From positions 1 to 52,696 of the forward strand of contig NZ_CANRMB010000026.1 in assembly GCF_947631635.1 (NCBI RefSeq): a DNA stretch of 52,696 nucleotides, given 5' to 3'. The translations under genes and the position numbers were made by a program. Shown here one piece after another: positions 34,629 to 41,623 of this stretch (the stretch's first letter is position 1; every line of letters starts with the position of its first letter). This stretch comes from an uncultured Dysosmobacter sp. (lineage in GTDB: Bacteria; Bacillota; Clostridia; Oscillospirales; Oscillospiraceae). The notes beneath the pieces are model-generated. The model had not been told where the DNA came from, made no database searches, and worked only from the letters and a program-made list of their open reading frames with translations.

Positions 34629-35648
34629 TTATGACCTCTCCTTATCTTCCATTCTGCGGCAGGTGTCCCGGATCATCAGCTCCGGCGGGAGGGTGTCCGC
34701 CGTCTGGCCGCTGCGGCCGTCGATCTGTGCCAAAAGCCGCTCCACAGCCAGCTGTCCGGTGCGGGTGTGGCTCTGTGAGACAGAGGTCAGCCGCACATGG
34801 CGGAGCCTGCCGAAAGCGATATCGTCGAAACCGATCAGGGAAAAATCCTCAGGGACCCGCAGACCGCCCGTTTCAGCAGCGTTGAGGATGTTCAAAGCGA
34901 TGATGTCCGTGTAAGCGATCACCGCGTCAAAGGCGCGTCCGTTTTGCGCCCCACCCGCCGGCTGCCGGCGGAACCACTGCCATAGACCGGCCATCTGCTC
35001 CGTGCCGACGATTTCCCGGGGAATCAGGCCGTGGCTCAGCAGGGAGCGGCGGTAGCCGTTCAGCCGGAGCTCCAGCGTCCGGGAACCCACCCGGCCGCCT
35101 GCAAAAACGATCCGGCGGTGGCCCAGATGGTACAGGTATTGAGCCGCCTCATAGGCGCCGCGGTCATTGTCTACCTCCACATAGCTGCAATCGGGGGTGT
35201 GGTTATTTCCCAGATAGACGCAGGGCAGACTGCCGATCAGGGCCTTATGCCGCGCCTGGGACTGGGGAGAATGGGCGGAGATCAGCAGGCCGTCCACCTG
35301 CTGGGAGAGCATCCGCCCCACCGCTTCCAACTCATATTGCGGATCGTGGAGGGTGTTTCCCAACAGCACGCGGTAGCCATGCGCGGAACAGTACTGCTCG
35401 ATCACAGCGCACAGGGCTGATAAATAGGGGTCGGAGATATCCGTGACGATCACGCCGATGGTGTGCGTTTTCTGTCCGGACAGCCCCCGTGCGACGATGT
35501 CCGGCACATATGCCAGCTGCTCACAGGCTGCGCGCACACGCTGCTTGGTCTTTTTGCTGATGGCCGGATGGTCGTGCAGTGCCCGTGATACCGTTGTCGG
35601 ACTGACCTTTGCAAGCTTTGCGACGTCGTAAATCGTAACTCGTTCCAT
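34629..35648 (-). CDS. LacI-family regulator 1 (phosphatase/ABC operon)
   Basis: First gene of the minus-strand operon. The 339-residue protein has the LacI HTH (VTIYDVAKLAKVSPTTVSRALH, residues 4-25) and a type I effector domain (IGVIVTDISDPYLSAL near 60; AYTDIIALNIL near 248; IGFDDIAFGRLRHVRLTSVSQ near 275). Start 35648 is chosen because GAGGA lies upstream and the HTH sits at the usual position; a GTG at 35663 would add five residues. A LacI-type operator lies at the transcription start of its own promoter, so it probably represses its own operon. Confidence 0.9.
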   Translation of the reverse strand: MERVTIYDVAKLAKVSPTTVSRALHDHPAISKKTKQRVRAACEQLAYVPDIVARGLSGQKTHTIGVIVTDISDPYLSALCAVIEQYCSAHGYRVLLGNTLHDPQYELEAVGRMLSQQVDGLLISAHSPQSQARHKALIGSLPCVYLGNNHTPDCSYVEVDNDRGAYEAAQYLYHLGHRRIVFAGGRVGSRTLELRLNGYRRSLLSHGLIPREIVGTEQMAGLWQWFRRQPAGGAQNGRAFDAVIAYTDIIALNILNAAETGGLRVPEDFSLIGFDDIAFGRLRHVRLTSVSQSHTRTGQLAVERLLAQIDGRSGQTADTLPPELMIRDTCRRMEDKERS

Positions 35649-35709
35649 AGACAGAGTCCTCACCCGTACGGCATGTCAAACCGGGACAAGAGTGCTGCGC
35701 CTCCGCAGG

Positions 35710-35725
35710 TTATGCAACCGTGTTC
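35710..35725. promoter_or_regulatory. Operator copy A (LacI type)
   Basis: TTATGCAACCGTGTTC lies where transcription from the lacI-1 promoter should start. A copy with one base changed lies 270 bases away at 35980-35995. A central CG is typical of LacI-family sites. Confidence 0.6.
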
Positions 35726-35732
35726 TTTTTAA

Positions 35733-35761
35733 AGGATAGCATGATTCGGAAAATGTGTCAA
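35733..35761 (-). promoter_or_regulatory. Promoter of the lacI-1/EEP/ABC operon
   Basis: On the minus strand: consensus TTGACA (35756-35761), exactly 17 bases, TATCCT (35733-35738). Operator copy A lies directly downstream, over the expected start point. Confidence 0.85.
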
Positions 35762-35837
35762 CAAATGAGAACATTTTCTACAAGTTACCCAATAAGTATG
35801 GGACTGTTTTTGTGCAAATTTTGGACACGGCTTTGCG

Positions 35838-35866
35838 TTGTGTTTTTTGACGCTTTCCTTTATAAT
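35838..35866 (+). promoter_or_regulatory. Probable original promoter of lacI-2
   Basis: TTGTGT (35838-35843), 17 bases, consensus TATAAT (35861-35866), reading toward the IS110 element. With the element removed, the first gene downstream is lacI-2, with a leader of about 140 bases that contains operator copy B. Confidence 0.65.
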
Positions 35867-35979
35867 AGCAATATAGCGTAAAAAATTTTGAATTTTTTCA
35901 AACTTTTGTTCAAAATGCGCAAATCTTTTTGCAGATGCAAAGAAATGCGCGATGTGTGGATCCTTTTCGGTTGCACAAA

Positions 35980-35995
35980 TTATGCAATCGTGTTC
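35980..35995. promoter_or_regulatory. Operator copy B (LacI type)
   Basis: TTATGCAATCGTGTTC, 15 of 16 bases identical to copy A. With the next bases (CATA) it forms a partial palindrome around a central CG (TATGC...TTCATA). It lies in the leader of the divergent lacI-2 gene as it was before the IS110 insertion. Confidence 0.6.
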
Positions 35996-36125
35996 ATACA
36001 CGGATGGGAGACTAACTATTAAAAGTCAAGTCTAAATTTTGGAGGGATGCCATGAACAAGACGGCTGCAAAAGGGCATAACAAGGCAGACGTCCTTTGGG
36101 GACGCCACGGAGTTAGAAGGTCAAG

Positions 36126-37184
36126 TTAAGCTGCGGGCCGGTATGCCTGCCCAGACTTCTCCATTGCGTAGATCAGCCGCACCAATTTCTTTGCCGCATG
36201 AGAGAGCGCCACATTGTAGTGCTTACCTTCTGCACGCTTCTTGGCGAGGTAGGCCGCAAAGGTAGGGTCCCAGTGGCAGACATACTTGGTGGCATTGTAG
36301 AGGGCAAAGCGGGAGAAATCCCCCACCTCGGCCAAGATCATGGCTCCCATGCGGAAACCCATGCCAGGAATGGTGGTAATGGGAGAGTTTATCTGTTCCA
36401 TGATTGCCTGAATGGAAACCTCCACCTCGTCAATTTCCGTATCCAGTTCCTGAATGAGATGGATGGTGTGCCGGAGCTCCAAAGATTTGGCTGGCATAAC
36501 CGATCCAACAGAAGTCCTGGCGGCATCCCGGATAGCAAGGGCCATATCTCGCCCGTAACGGCCCTTGGAGGCGTCACCCAGGAGATACTTCAACCTGGTC
36601 AGATTAGCCTCTGCAATCTGCCTGGCACCGGAAAACTCATCCAAAAGGGCATAGACTGAAGCCATATGCAGTGTTGGAACCAACTTCTCCAACTCCGGGA
36701 ACAGGATACAAACCAACCGGGCAATGGACTGCTTCAGTTTAGCCCGTTCTCTGACCTTGTCAAAACGGTATCTTGTGAGTGACTTCAGTTCCTCGTTGTG
36801 GTATACTGTGTCCGTGTAGGGCTTGAGGCCCACATCGGACATGAGCATAGCCGCAATGGTGCGTGCGTCAACTTTATCGGTCTTAGTCTTCCGCAAGGAT
36901 AGGCTTTTTCGGTAGAGATTGGTGTGCAGGGGATTCAAAACATAGGTTGCCAGACCGTTGTTGAGAAGGAATCCCAAGAGGTTATAGCTGTAATGCCCGG
37001 TTGCCTCAAGACCTACTTTTATTTTGTCCTCTGGGGTGGTGACTGAGCGCAGCCGATCCAGCAGGCAGCGAAATCCGTCCATAGAGTTGGGGATGGTGAA
37101 CACTTCTGCCAGAACCTCCCCCTCTGAACTGAGAATGAAACAGTTGTGCTTGTCCTTTGCTACATCAATTCCAACATAGATCAT
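36126..37184 (-). CDS. IS110-family transposase, apparently missing the catalytic-serine segment
   Basis: Bridge-RNA-guided DEDD recombinase. The N-terminal RuvC-like domain is intact: YVGIDVAKDKH (residue 2 on), GLEATGHYSYN (near 77) and KTDKVDARTIAA (near 113). The C-terminal domain has SPITTIPGMGFRMGAMILAEVGDFSRF, but this runs straight into ALYNATKYVCHWD. Family members normally have about 35 residues between these blocks, including the AYAG..PS..QSG stretch with the catalytic serine. The join sits at AAAGCG (36306-36311), as expected of an in-frame deletion between short repeats. Start 37184 follows GGAGG. The 352-residue product is therefore probably inactive alone. Confidence 0.85.
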   Translation of the reverse strand: MIYVGIDVAKDKHNCFILSSEGEVLAEVFTIPNSMDGFRCLLDRLRSVTTPEDKIKVGLEATGHYSYNLLGFLLNNGLATYVLNPLHTNLYRKSLSLRKTKTDKVDARTIAAMLMSDVGLKPYTDTVYHNEELKSLTRYRFDKVRERAKLKQSIARLVCILFPELEKLVPTLHMASVYALLDEFSGARQIAEANLTRLKYLLGDASKGRYGRDMALAIRDAARTSVGSVMPAKSLELRHTIHLIQELDTEIDEVEVSIQAIMEQINSPITTIPGMGFRMGAMILAEVGDFSRFALYNATKYVCHWDPTFAAYLAKKRAEGKHYNVALSHAAKKLVRLIYAMEKSGQAYRPAA

Positions 37185-37227
37185 ACGCAAAACCTCCGCC
37201 TTTAAATTGTTGGATGCTGAATCCACA

Positions 37228-37408
37228 GAGCCTTTGCCTTGTAACCTCGTTCCACATCAATCGTCTGACGGTATCTAACTGATTAACAAAACTGCAAAGG
37301 GCTGTGGTTGGAGCCTCCCATGAACCGTCTGTGCGGTAGGTATGCAGCACCAATCCACAGCATCCCCTACAGTGTAGCATACCCCTGGAGAGGGGGCTAT
37401 AAATACTA
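37228..37408 (-). ncRNA. Candidate bridge RNA of the IS110 element
   Basis: About 180 nt in the left end, upstream of the transposase. First loop: stem GCUGUGG-A-UUGG (37350-37361) with CCAACCACAGC (37301-37311), an internal ACCG...CGGU hairpin, left guide UGCAUACCU (37346-37338) identical to the host flank at 37432-37424, and right guide AUGGGAG (37321-37315) complementary to the right target strand at 36010-36004. Second loop: CCUUUGC/GCAAAGG stem, with AGUUAG (37280-37275) matching the right end (36017-36012) and ACGAG (37250-37246) complementary to CTCGT at the left end. Order and pairing rules match those published for IS110 bridge RNAs. The transcript ends are estimates. Confidence 0.82.
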
Positions 37409-37415
37409 CTCTTTA

Positions 37416-37421
37416 ATAATA
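37416..37421 (-). promoter_or_regulatory. -10 box of the circle-junction promoter
   Basis: TATTAT on the minus strand. When the element circularises, TTGACT from the right end (36024-36029) is placed exactly 17 bases upstream (13 bases of right end, core CT, two bases of left end), making a near-consensus promoter for the bridge RNA. In the integrated form the -35 is missing. Confidence 0.8.
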
Positions 37422-37431
37422 CGAGGTATGC

Positions 37432-38448
37432 ATGAGTACTGTCACGATCAAGGACATTGCCAGACTGGCCGGGGTCTCCCACTCCACCGTGTCGCGGACG
37501 CTGAACGGCTCGCCCAATGTCAGCGAGGAGACCCGCAGAAAGATCCTGGCACTCTGCCATCAGTATGGCTACCAGGTCAACCAGCTGGCCAGAAGCCTCA
37601 GCGCGGGCCGCTCCGACATTATCAGCTGCATCCTGCCCGGTCTGGACAACCCCCTCTTTGCGGAGATGGTGCTGAAGCTGGAGCAGTATGCGCGCCAACG
37701 CGGCTATCACATCATGGTCTGCCATGGGCGTGTGGAGGACCCCGATATCAGCCAGCTGTTTGACTTCCTGATCGGCCACCGTGTGGCAGGCATCATCCTG
37801 TTCAGCTCATCGCGGCAGGCACCGGAGTTGATCCAGCGGTATATGAACCGGGTACCCATCGTGCTTCAGGGGATCTATGATGTGGCCGCCGCGCCTGCGG
37901 CGGTGCCGGCGGTCACCACAGACAATCTTGTGGGAGGCCGGATAGCCGCGGAATACCTGTATGGCCTGGGGCACCGCCGGGTCGTCTATTTGGGCATGCG
38001 GCAGAGCAGCGTTTCCCATTCCCTTCGGTGCGAGAGCTTTACGGATACCGCCCGGCAGCTGGGGATGGCAGTGCGGCTCATGCCCAACGAGACCCTCTCT
38101 TCCACCATTGATGTGGGATATCATCTGGCGAAGCAGATTTTTCTGGATGGCCTCCAGGAGACGGCGATCTTTGCATCCTGTGACAGTATCGCATTGGGCG
38201 TCATGGCCGCCGCCAAGGAGTTCCATATCTCCATTCCCCGGGATGTCTCCCTCATGGGATTTGACAATATCAGCTATGCAGCCTATCCCCAGATCCGCCT
38301 GACCACCCTGGACCCCTGTAAAAAAGAGCTGATGGAGGGGACGGTGGAGTATCTGCTGGAGCGCCTGGACGCCCCGGAGCGTTTCGGGCCGGGGATCCGT
38401 TTGATTCGCCCGGTGCTGCTGGAGCGCAGCACCTGCGGCCGGGTCTGA
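37432..38448 (+). CDS. LacI-family regulator 2, displaced from its promoter by IS110
   Basis: Intact 338-residue regulator with a LacI HTH (VTIKDIARLAGVSHSTVSRTLN, residues 4-25) and type I effector domain (ISCILPGLDNPLFAEMV near 63; ASCDSIALGVMAAAK near 247; MGFDNISYAAYPQIRLTTLDP near 270). The IS110 element ends eight bases before the ATG, leaving only GAGG of the original GGGAGG ribosome site and cutting the gene off from the promoter at 35838-35866. Expression now depends on read-through across the element or a chance promoter. Before insertion it was divergent from lacI-1 and shared its operator sequence. Confidence 0.9.
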   Translation: MSTVTIKDIARLAGVSHSTVSRTLNGSPNVSEETRRKILALCHQYGYQVNQLARSLSAGRSDIISCILPGLDNPLFAEMVLKLEQYARQRGYHIMVCHGRVEDPDISQLFDFLIGHRVAGIILFSSSRQAPELIQRYMNRVPIVLQGIYDVAAAPAAVPAVTTDNLVGGRIAAEYLYGLGHRRVVYLGMRQSSVSHSLRCESFTDTARQLGMAVRLMPNETLSSTIDVGYHLAKQIFLDGLQETAIFASCDSIALGVMAAAKEFHISIPRDVSLMGFDNISYAAYPQIRLTTLDPCKKELMEGTVEYLLERLDAPERFGPGIRLIRPVLLERSTCGRV

Positions 38449-38461
38449 AATGAGGCGCCTG

Positions 38462-38502
38462 AAAAGGGCGGAGGATGCTTCGCGGCATCATCCGCCCTTT
38501 TG
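38462..38502 (+). terminator. Terminator after lacI-2
   Basis: 17-bp stem with one mismatch (38462-38478 with 38485-38501), loop TTCGCG and a T-run. Confidence 0.85.
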
Positions 38503-38597
38503 CGCTTCCCTGCATTCCCGGAGAGGAACGCCTTCACTGGATGCCATTTTGGGGAGCGCCCTGTGCAGCGCGGCGGCGGACCGGCGTTCTGCAAAAG

Positions 38598-38784
38598 CTC
38601 CCCCGCGCAGAGCCGGATGTTCTGCGCGGGGGAGTTGTATTTCTTATAAATAACTTGAAAAGTGGCAAATCCACTTTTCAAGTATCACAGCGCATGTGCG
38701 ATGTGACAGGCCACGGACCGCGGCCTTGATTTGCATTTCACAGACAATCCCTGTGCGCTTTACGCACAGCGGGCATCGCCCGCT
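38598..38784. repeat. Cluster of six consecutive hairpins
   Basis: Within 187 bases: a 14-bp GC-rich stem (38598-38611 with 38621-38634, a likely terminator for the minus-strand kinase gene), a perfect 13-bp stem ACTTGAAAAGTGG/CCACTTTTCAAGT (38653-38683), TCACA(g)CGCA-TG-TGCG(a)TGTGA (38685-38706), AGGCC...GGCCT (38708-38726), CTGTGCG-CTTTA-CGCACAG (38751-38769) and GCGGGC-ATC-GCCCGC (38769-38783). No gene fits here. It could be the structured 3' end of the kinase message, a palindromic intergenic repeat or a small RNA. Confidence 0.55.
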
Positions 38785-38851
38785 TGAAAAATCCCGTGCG
38801 TTTTTTCGAGTTAATGGACTATATGGGGGCACTCTGCAAAGAGAGGCGGCC

Positions 38852-39733
38852 TTAATAGAATGCCTGGATATAGTCCAGAACATCCTGGCGGGTACTCTGG
38901 AAGGGGCCGGGGGTCTCCATTTTCAGGGACACCAGGGCCGTGCAGTATTGCAGCGCCTCAGCGATGTCCGCCCGCTGACGCTCGGTGATGTAGCCGGCAA
39001 ACGTGGTGTCGCCGCGGCCGGTGCGCCCGGAGAGGTTTCGGGCCTTGATGGGGCAGGTGTAGATGTTCTTGCCGTCATAGGCCAGGACCTCGGTGTTGTG
39101 GGTGATGAGGACCTCCCTGGCGCCCCAGCTGTACAGCAGCTTGGCGGCCTCCGCCCGGTCGGTGAGGCCGGTGAGGATCTCCGCCTCGGCGGCGTCGGTC
39201 TTGAGATAGTCGATGCAGGGCAGGTACTTCTTTTTCTCCGCCCAGTCGTGGAAGGCCATGGTCCTGTCGGCCTCCACATGCCGCAGCAGACACTGGACGT
39301 CCACCGCCACCTTGCCGTGCCTGGCTGCCTCGGCAAACAGCGCGCCGTCAAAGTCGCCATAGACCAGACCTGCGAAGTGATAGATCTTCGTTTGGATATC
39401 CGGCAGTTCGTCGAACCGGAACGGGTCGCAGACACCCATGGAGGTGCAGGACCGCTTTTCCTTGTCGGCGGTGAAATACTGATTGCGGATGGAACAAGTT
39501 TCCTTGGAGGGCTTCCAATATACGTCGGCGCCGGAGTTGAAGAAGCGCGCCTCCACATCGGCATCGGCGGGGTTCAGCTTGGTGAACAGCGCGGTGCGGT
39601 TGCCGCTTTTGGCGGCGGCAAAGCTGGAAGCCACGACTGCGCCGCCGACTTCCCTGCGCTCGTTGCCCTGGTAATCGATGTTGTGGTCCAGAGACACCGG
39701 CCCAATGACCAGCACATCATATTGTTTCCCCAT
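38852..39733 (-). CDS. PfkB-family carbohydrate kinase
   Basis: Ribokinase-fold kinase, probably phosphorylating a sugar or nucleoside. The 293-residue protein begins YDVLVIGPVSLDHNI, has the substrate-side VGGAVVASSFAAAKSGN (near residue 29) and the C-terminal signature GRTGRGDTTFAGY (near 245) with the catalytic Asp. AAGGAGG lies 6 bases before the ATG. It is divergent from the GntR gene and convergent with lacI-2. The substrate is not identifiable. Confidence 0.87.
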   Translation of the reverse strand: MGKQYDVLVIGPVSLDHNIDYQGNERREVGGAVVASSFAAAKSGNRTALFTKLNPADADVEARFFNSGADVYWKPSKETCSIRNQYFTADKEKRSCTSMGVCDPFRFDELPDIQTKIYHFAGLVYGDFDGALFAEAARHGKVAVDVQCLLRHVEADRTMAFHDWAEKKKYLPCIDYLKTDAAEAEILTGLTDRAEAAKLLYSWGAREVLITHNTEVLAYDGKNIYTCPIKARNLSGRTGRGDTTFAGYITERQRADIAEALQYCTALVSLKMETPGPFQSTRQDVLDYIQAFY

Positions 39734-39765
39734 AGTTTCCTCCTTGTCGTAAATTGTAAAAATAA

Positions 39766-39778
39766 GTTTATCATAAAC
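39766..39778 (-). promoter_or_regulatory. Palindrome at the probable -10 of the PfkB-type gene
   Basis: GTTTAT-C-ATAAAC is a perfect palindrome. On the minus strand it contains TATGAT, a fair -10 box about 35 bases before the kinase start. The -35 is unclear. Confidence 0.4.
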
Positions 39779-39869
39779 TGTTCACCGGAGCAACGAAAAA
39801 TTCCCGGTCCCAAAAGAGATAGAATATATGGATTCAAATATGAAACAATAAAATTTCATTCCAAATTTG

Positions 39870-39898
39870 TTGCTTTATTGCGGGGGGTCTGATATAAT
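39870..39898 (+). promoter_or_regulatory. Promoter of the gntR-type gene
   Basis: TTGCTT (39870-39875), 17 bases, an extended -10 TGATATAAT with hexamer 39893-39898. The leader is about 20 bases. Confidence 0.8.
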
Positions 39899-39925
39899 TC
39901 CAAAATAAACCAAAGGGTAAAAAAC

Positions 39926-40687
39926 ATGAGGATGGAATTGAATTTGAAGAGTAAAAAGCAGTTGACAGACGACGCATCTGAACAAATTATACAATTGATT
40001 CTCGACAATAATATGCAGCCGGGAGAACGATTGCCAAATGAGGCCAATTTAGCTAAAATGTTAGGGATTGGGCGAAGTACGCTCAGAGAAGCTGTGAGAA
40101 GTCTGGAATCCAGAAATATACTCAATGTACGCCAGGGTTCTGGTACGTATGTCTCGGACAAAAGGGGAATCCCGGAAGATCCGCTGGGACTGGTATTCAT
40201 GTACGGAAAGGACGGAGGGGTTGAACTAGCGCTGGAGTTGATGGAGGTCCGCCTTCTTCTGGAGCCGGAGATTGCATCTATGGCCGCAGCGCGGATCACT
40301 CCGGAACAGGAGAAAAAATTGCTCCGTTTGCATGAAATGGTACTGGCAAAGACATACAGCAAGGATGATTATACGGACCATCTGAAAGCTGAGACCGCCT
40401 ACCATGGCTATATTGCGGAATGCAGTGGAAATGGTGTGGTAAAAAACCTGATCCCTATTATCAACTCTTCCATCAGTTTAGCTATCACTACTTGGGATGC
40501 GGAGCTTCGGGAGGCAGTGACGAAGGAACATACTGTTTTAACAAGGGCAATATGCCGGCATGATGCGTTGGGAGCAAAATTTGCGATGATCGCGCATTTG
40601 ACCAGAAGCCGGGAGTTCTATATTGCTGCAAAAGCTGAGAAAGAGCGGGCGCAGGAAATCAAATATTTAAAAAAGAATTGCAATTAG
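39926..40687 (+). CDS. FadR-subfamily GntR regulator
   Basis: Transcriptional regulator with an N-terminal winged helix (LPNEANLAKMLGIGRSTLREAVRSLESRNIL, about residues 35-66, then VRQGSGTYV) and a C-terminal FCD ligand domain (LELMEVRLLLEPEIASMAAARIT near 110; TAYHGYIAECSGN near 158). FCD regulators usually sense carboxylates. The catabolic TRAP cluster starts 1.1 kb downstream on the same strand, with an inverted repeat at its promoter, so this is the likely regulator. Lower GC than its neighbours. The ribosome site is weak (AAGGGT); ATG 39932 is an alternative start. Confidence 0.9.
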   Translation: MRMELNLKSKKQLTDDASEQIIQLILDNNMQPGERLPNEANLAKMLGIGRSTLREAVRSLESRNILNVRQGSGTYVSDKRGIPEDPLGLVFMYGKDGGVELALELMEVRLLLEPEIASMAAARITPEQEKKLLRLHEMVLAKTYSKDDYTDHLKAETAYHGYIAECSGNGVVKNLIPIINSSISLAITTWDAELREAVTKEHTVLTRAICRHDALGAKFAMIAHLTRSREFYIAAKAEKERAQEIKYLKKNCN

Positions 40688-40771
40688 ATACAAAAGCCAT
40701 TGTTAAAATGACTGGCCAGTAAATAAAATGGGTCATGGTCTTGACCTGATTTCAAATACGCTGATTTGTGT

Positions 40772-40823
40772 AAAAGGGCTCCCTTCTCTGATTTTTGTTG
40801 AATCGGGGAAGGGAGCCTTTTGG
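40772..40823 (+). terminator. Terminator after the gntR-type gene
   Basis: Stem of about 20 bp (40772-40792 with 40802-40821, one bulge and two G-T pairs), loop TTTTGTTGA, T-run. Confidence 0.82.
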
Positions 40824-40879
40824 CGGATATCAGAAGCTCCGGCGATGGGACTCCGCAGGGCTTAACCGAAAGATACGAA

Positions 40880-41220
40880 TGGAACAGGCGGCCATGCTAT
40901 TTGCGGCTGGCTATACAGCGGACTGCCGTTTTAGACGGGAGCATTGTTTTCTGTCATATGAGACCGGGAAATAAGATCCGTCCGGCGTTCCGCGCGTTTA
41001 ACACCGTCATCAAGAGATGTACCGGAGCCCGGACGGTTGTTCCGCAGTGATTGCGGGCCGCAATATACCGGCAGGCGGTATCGAATGAAATCGGAAAGGC
41101 GGAGTATGAAACAATTACAGCGGTTCGGAAAACACGGCAGGACAGCAGCTTTTGCGATTGCTGAAGATGTTAAAGCGGATCGGTAGTCTTACGCCAATGG
41201 AATATTGCCACTGCAGGTGA
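40880..41220 (+). pseudogene. Decayed IS3-family orfB (integrase) fragment
   Basis: Broken reading frames keep IS3 transposase landmarks in order: PGNKIRPAFRAFN (40964 on), then after a frameshift RLFRSDCGPQYTGRRY (about 41034-41081; normally HSDxGxQY), then MKQLQRFGKHGRTAAF (normally MSRxGnCxDNA). After a further frame change and an internal deletion, GSLTPMEY ends at the TGA 41218-41220 (normally the closing LTPxEY). No inverted-repeat ends were found. Not functional. Confidence 0.7.
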
Positions 41221-41585
41221 AAGACAAATTGCCGCCTGTAAGCCTTGTTTTAAAAGGATTCATGATACGCCGGATGGGAGCGTCTGGTACTGTTGAAGCA
41301 GGAGAGAATGTCAAGAGACATCCTCTCCTGCTTTATTTTGGGATAGAGATATTCTTTTATGAAGAGATCCTGATTGGAAAACTGGCCGGGGGATGATGAA
41401 TGAAGATGAAAGAACACTTTGATTCAAATGGGTGCGAAGGACTCCAGGCTTTTAGGACAACAGGTTGGCGGACGTTTTTTCTTTTACAGCAAAATAAAAG
41501 TCGGATGAATTTTTAGAAGATATACAAAAAAATATGTAAAAAAATATTAAATACGACAAATATTGCAGGAGATAAAAGAAATAAA
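41221..41585. other. Non-coding stretch before TRAP operon 2
   Basis: No gene. It holds one hairpin terminator (41297-41332) and then very AT-rich DNA leading into the operon promoter. Short frames here lack any domain. Confidence 0.45.
41297..41339 (+). terminator. Hairpin terminator upstream of TRAP operon 2
   Basis: 16-bp stem with one mismatch (41297-41312 with 41317-41332), loop AAGA, then TTATTTT. It would insulate the TRAP promoter from upstream transcription. Confidence 0.78.
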
Positions 41586-41614
41586 TTGACAAATAAGAGA
41601 GAAAAAGATATGAT
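41586..41614 (+). promoter_or_regulatory. Promoter of the TRAP-2/oxidoreductase cluster
   Basis: Consensus TTGACA (41586-41591), exactly 17 bases, TATGAT (41609-41614), in AT-rich DNA about 210 bases before the first gene. Confidence 0.82.
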
Positions 41615-41623
41615 GTATCCGAA

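Larger units (their letters stand above)
36011..37423 (-). mobile_element. IS110-family element with bridge RNA, inserted in the lacI-2 leader
   Basis: 1,413-bp element bounded by a core dinucleotide: AG on the plus strand (CT on the element's strand) at 36009-36010 and 37424-37425, without a longer target duplication. The ends were set by four matches to the element's own bridge-RNA guide segments and by a junction promoter. Right end 36011-36125 (it contains AGTCAA, the outward -35, at 36024-36029), transposase 36126-37184, left end with RNA gene 37185-37423. Joining 36008, AG and 37426 restores GGGAGG six bases before the lacI-2 ATG. A small frame at 36052 with a ribosome site lies inside the right end and is not a host gene. 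Confidence 0.88.

Noticed and set aside
36052..36129. Short plus-strand gene with a good ribosome site (MNKTAAKGHNKADVLWG...) thought to be a host gene truncated by the IS
   Set aside because: Guide-segment matches place the host junction at 36008-36010, so this frame lies inside the IS110 right end; it stops after 25 codons.
37424..37431. AGGTATGC appearing twice (37338 and 37424), first taken as a short direct repeat
   Set aside because: The pair is better explained as the bridge-RNA left target guide and its target, so it is reported there.
34629..38448. Idea that lacI-1 and lacI-2 are a recent tandem duplication
   Set aside because: Their protein sequences are clearly divergent outside the shared LacI-family motifs.
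41205..41396. Small frame after the IS3 remnant
   Set aside because: It crosses a hairpin terminator, has no ribosome site and no recognisable domain.
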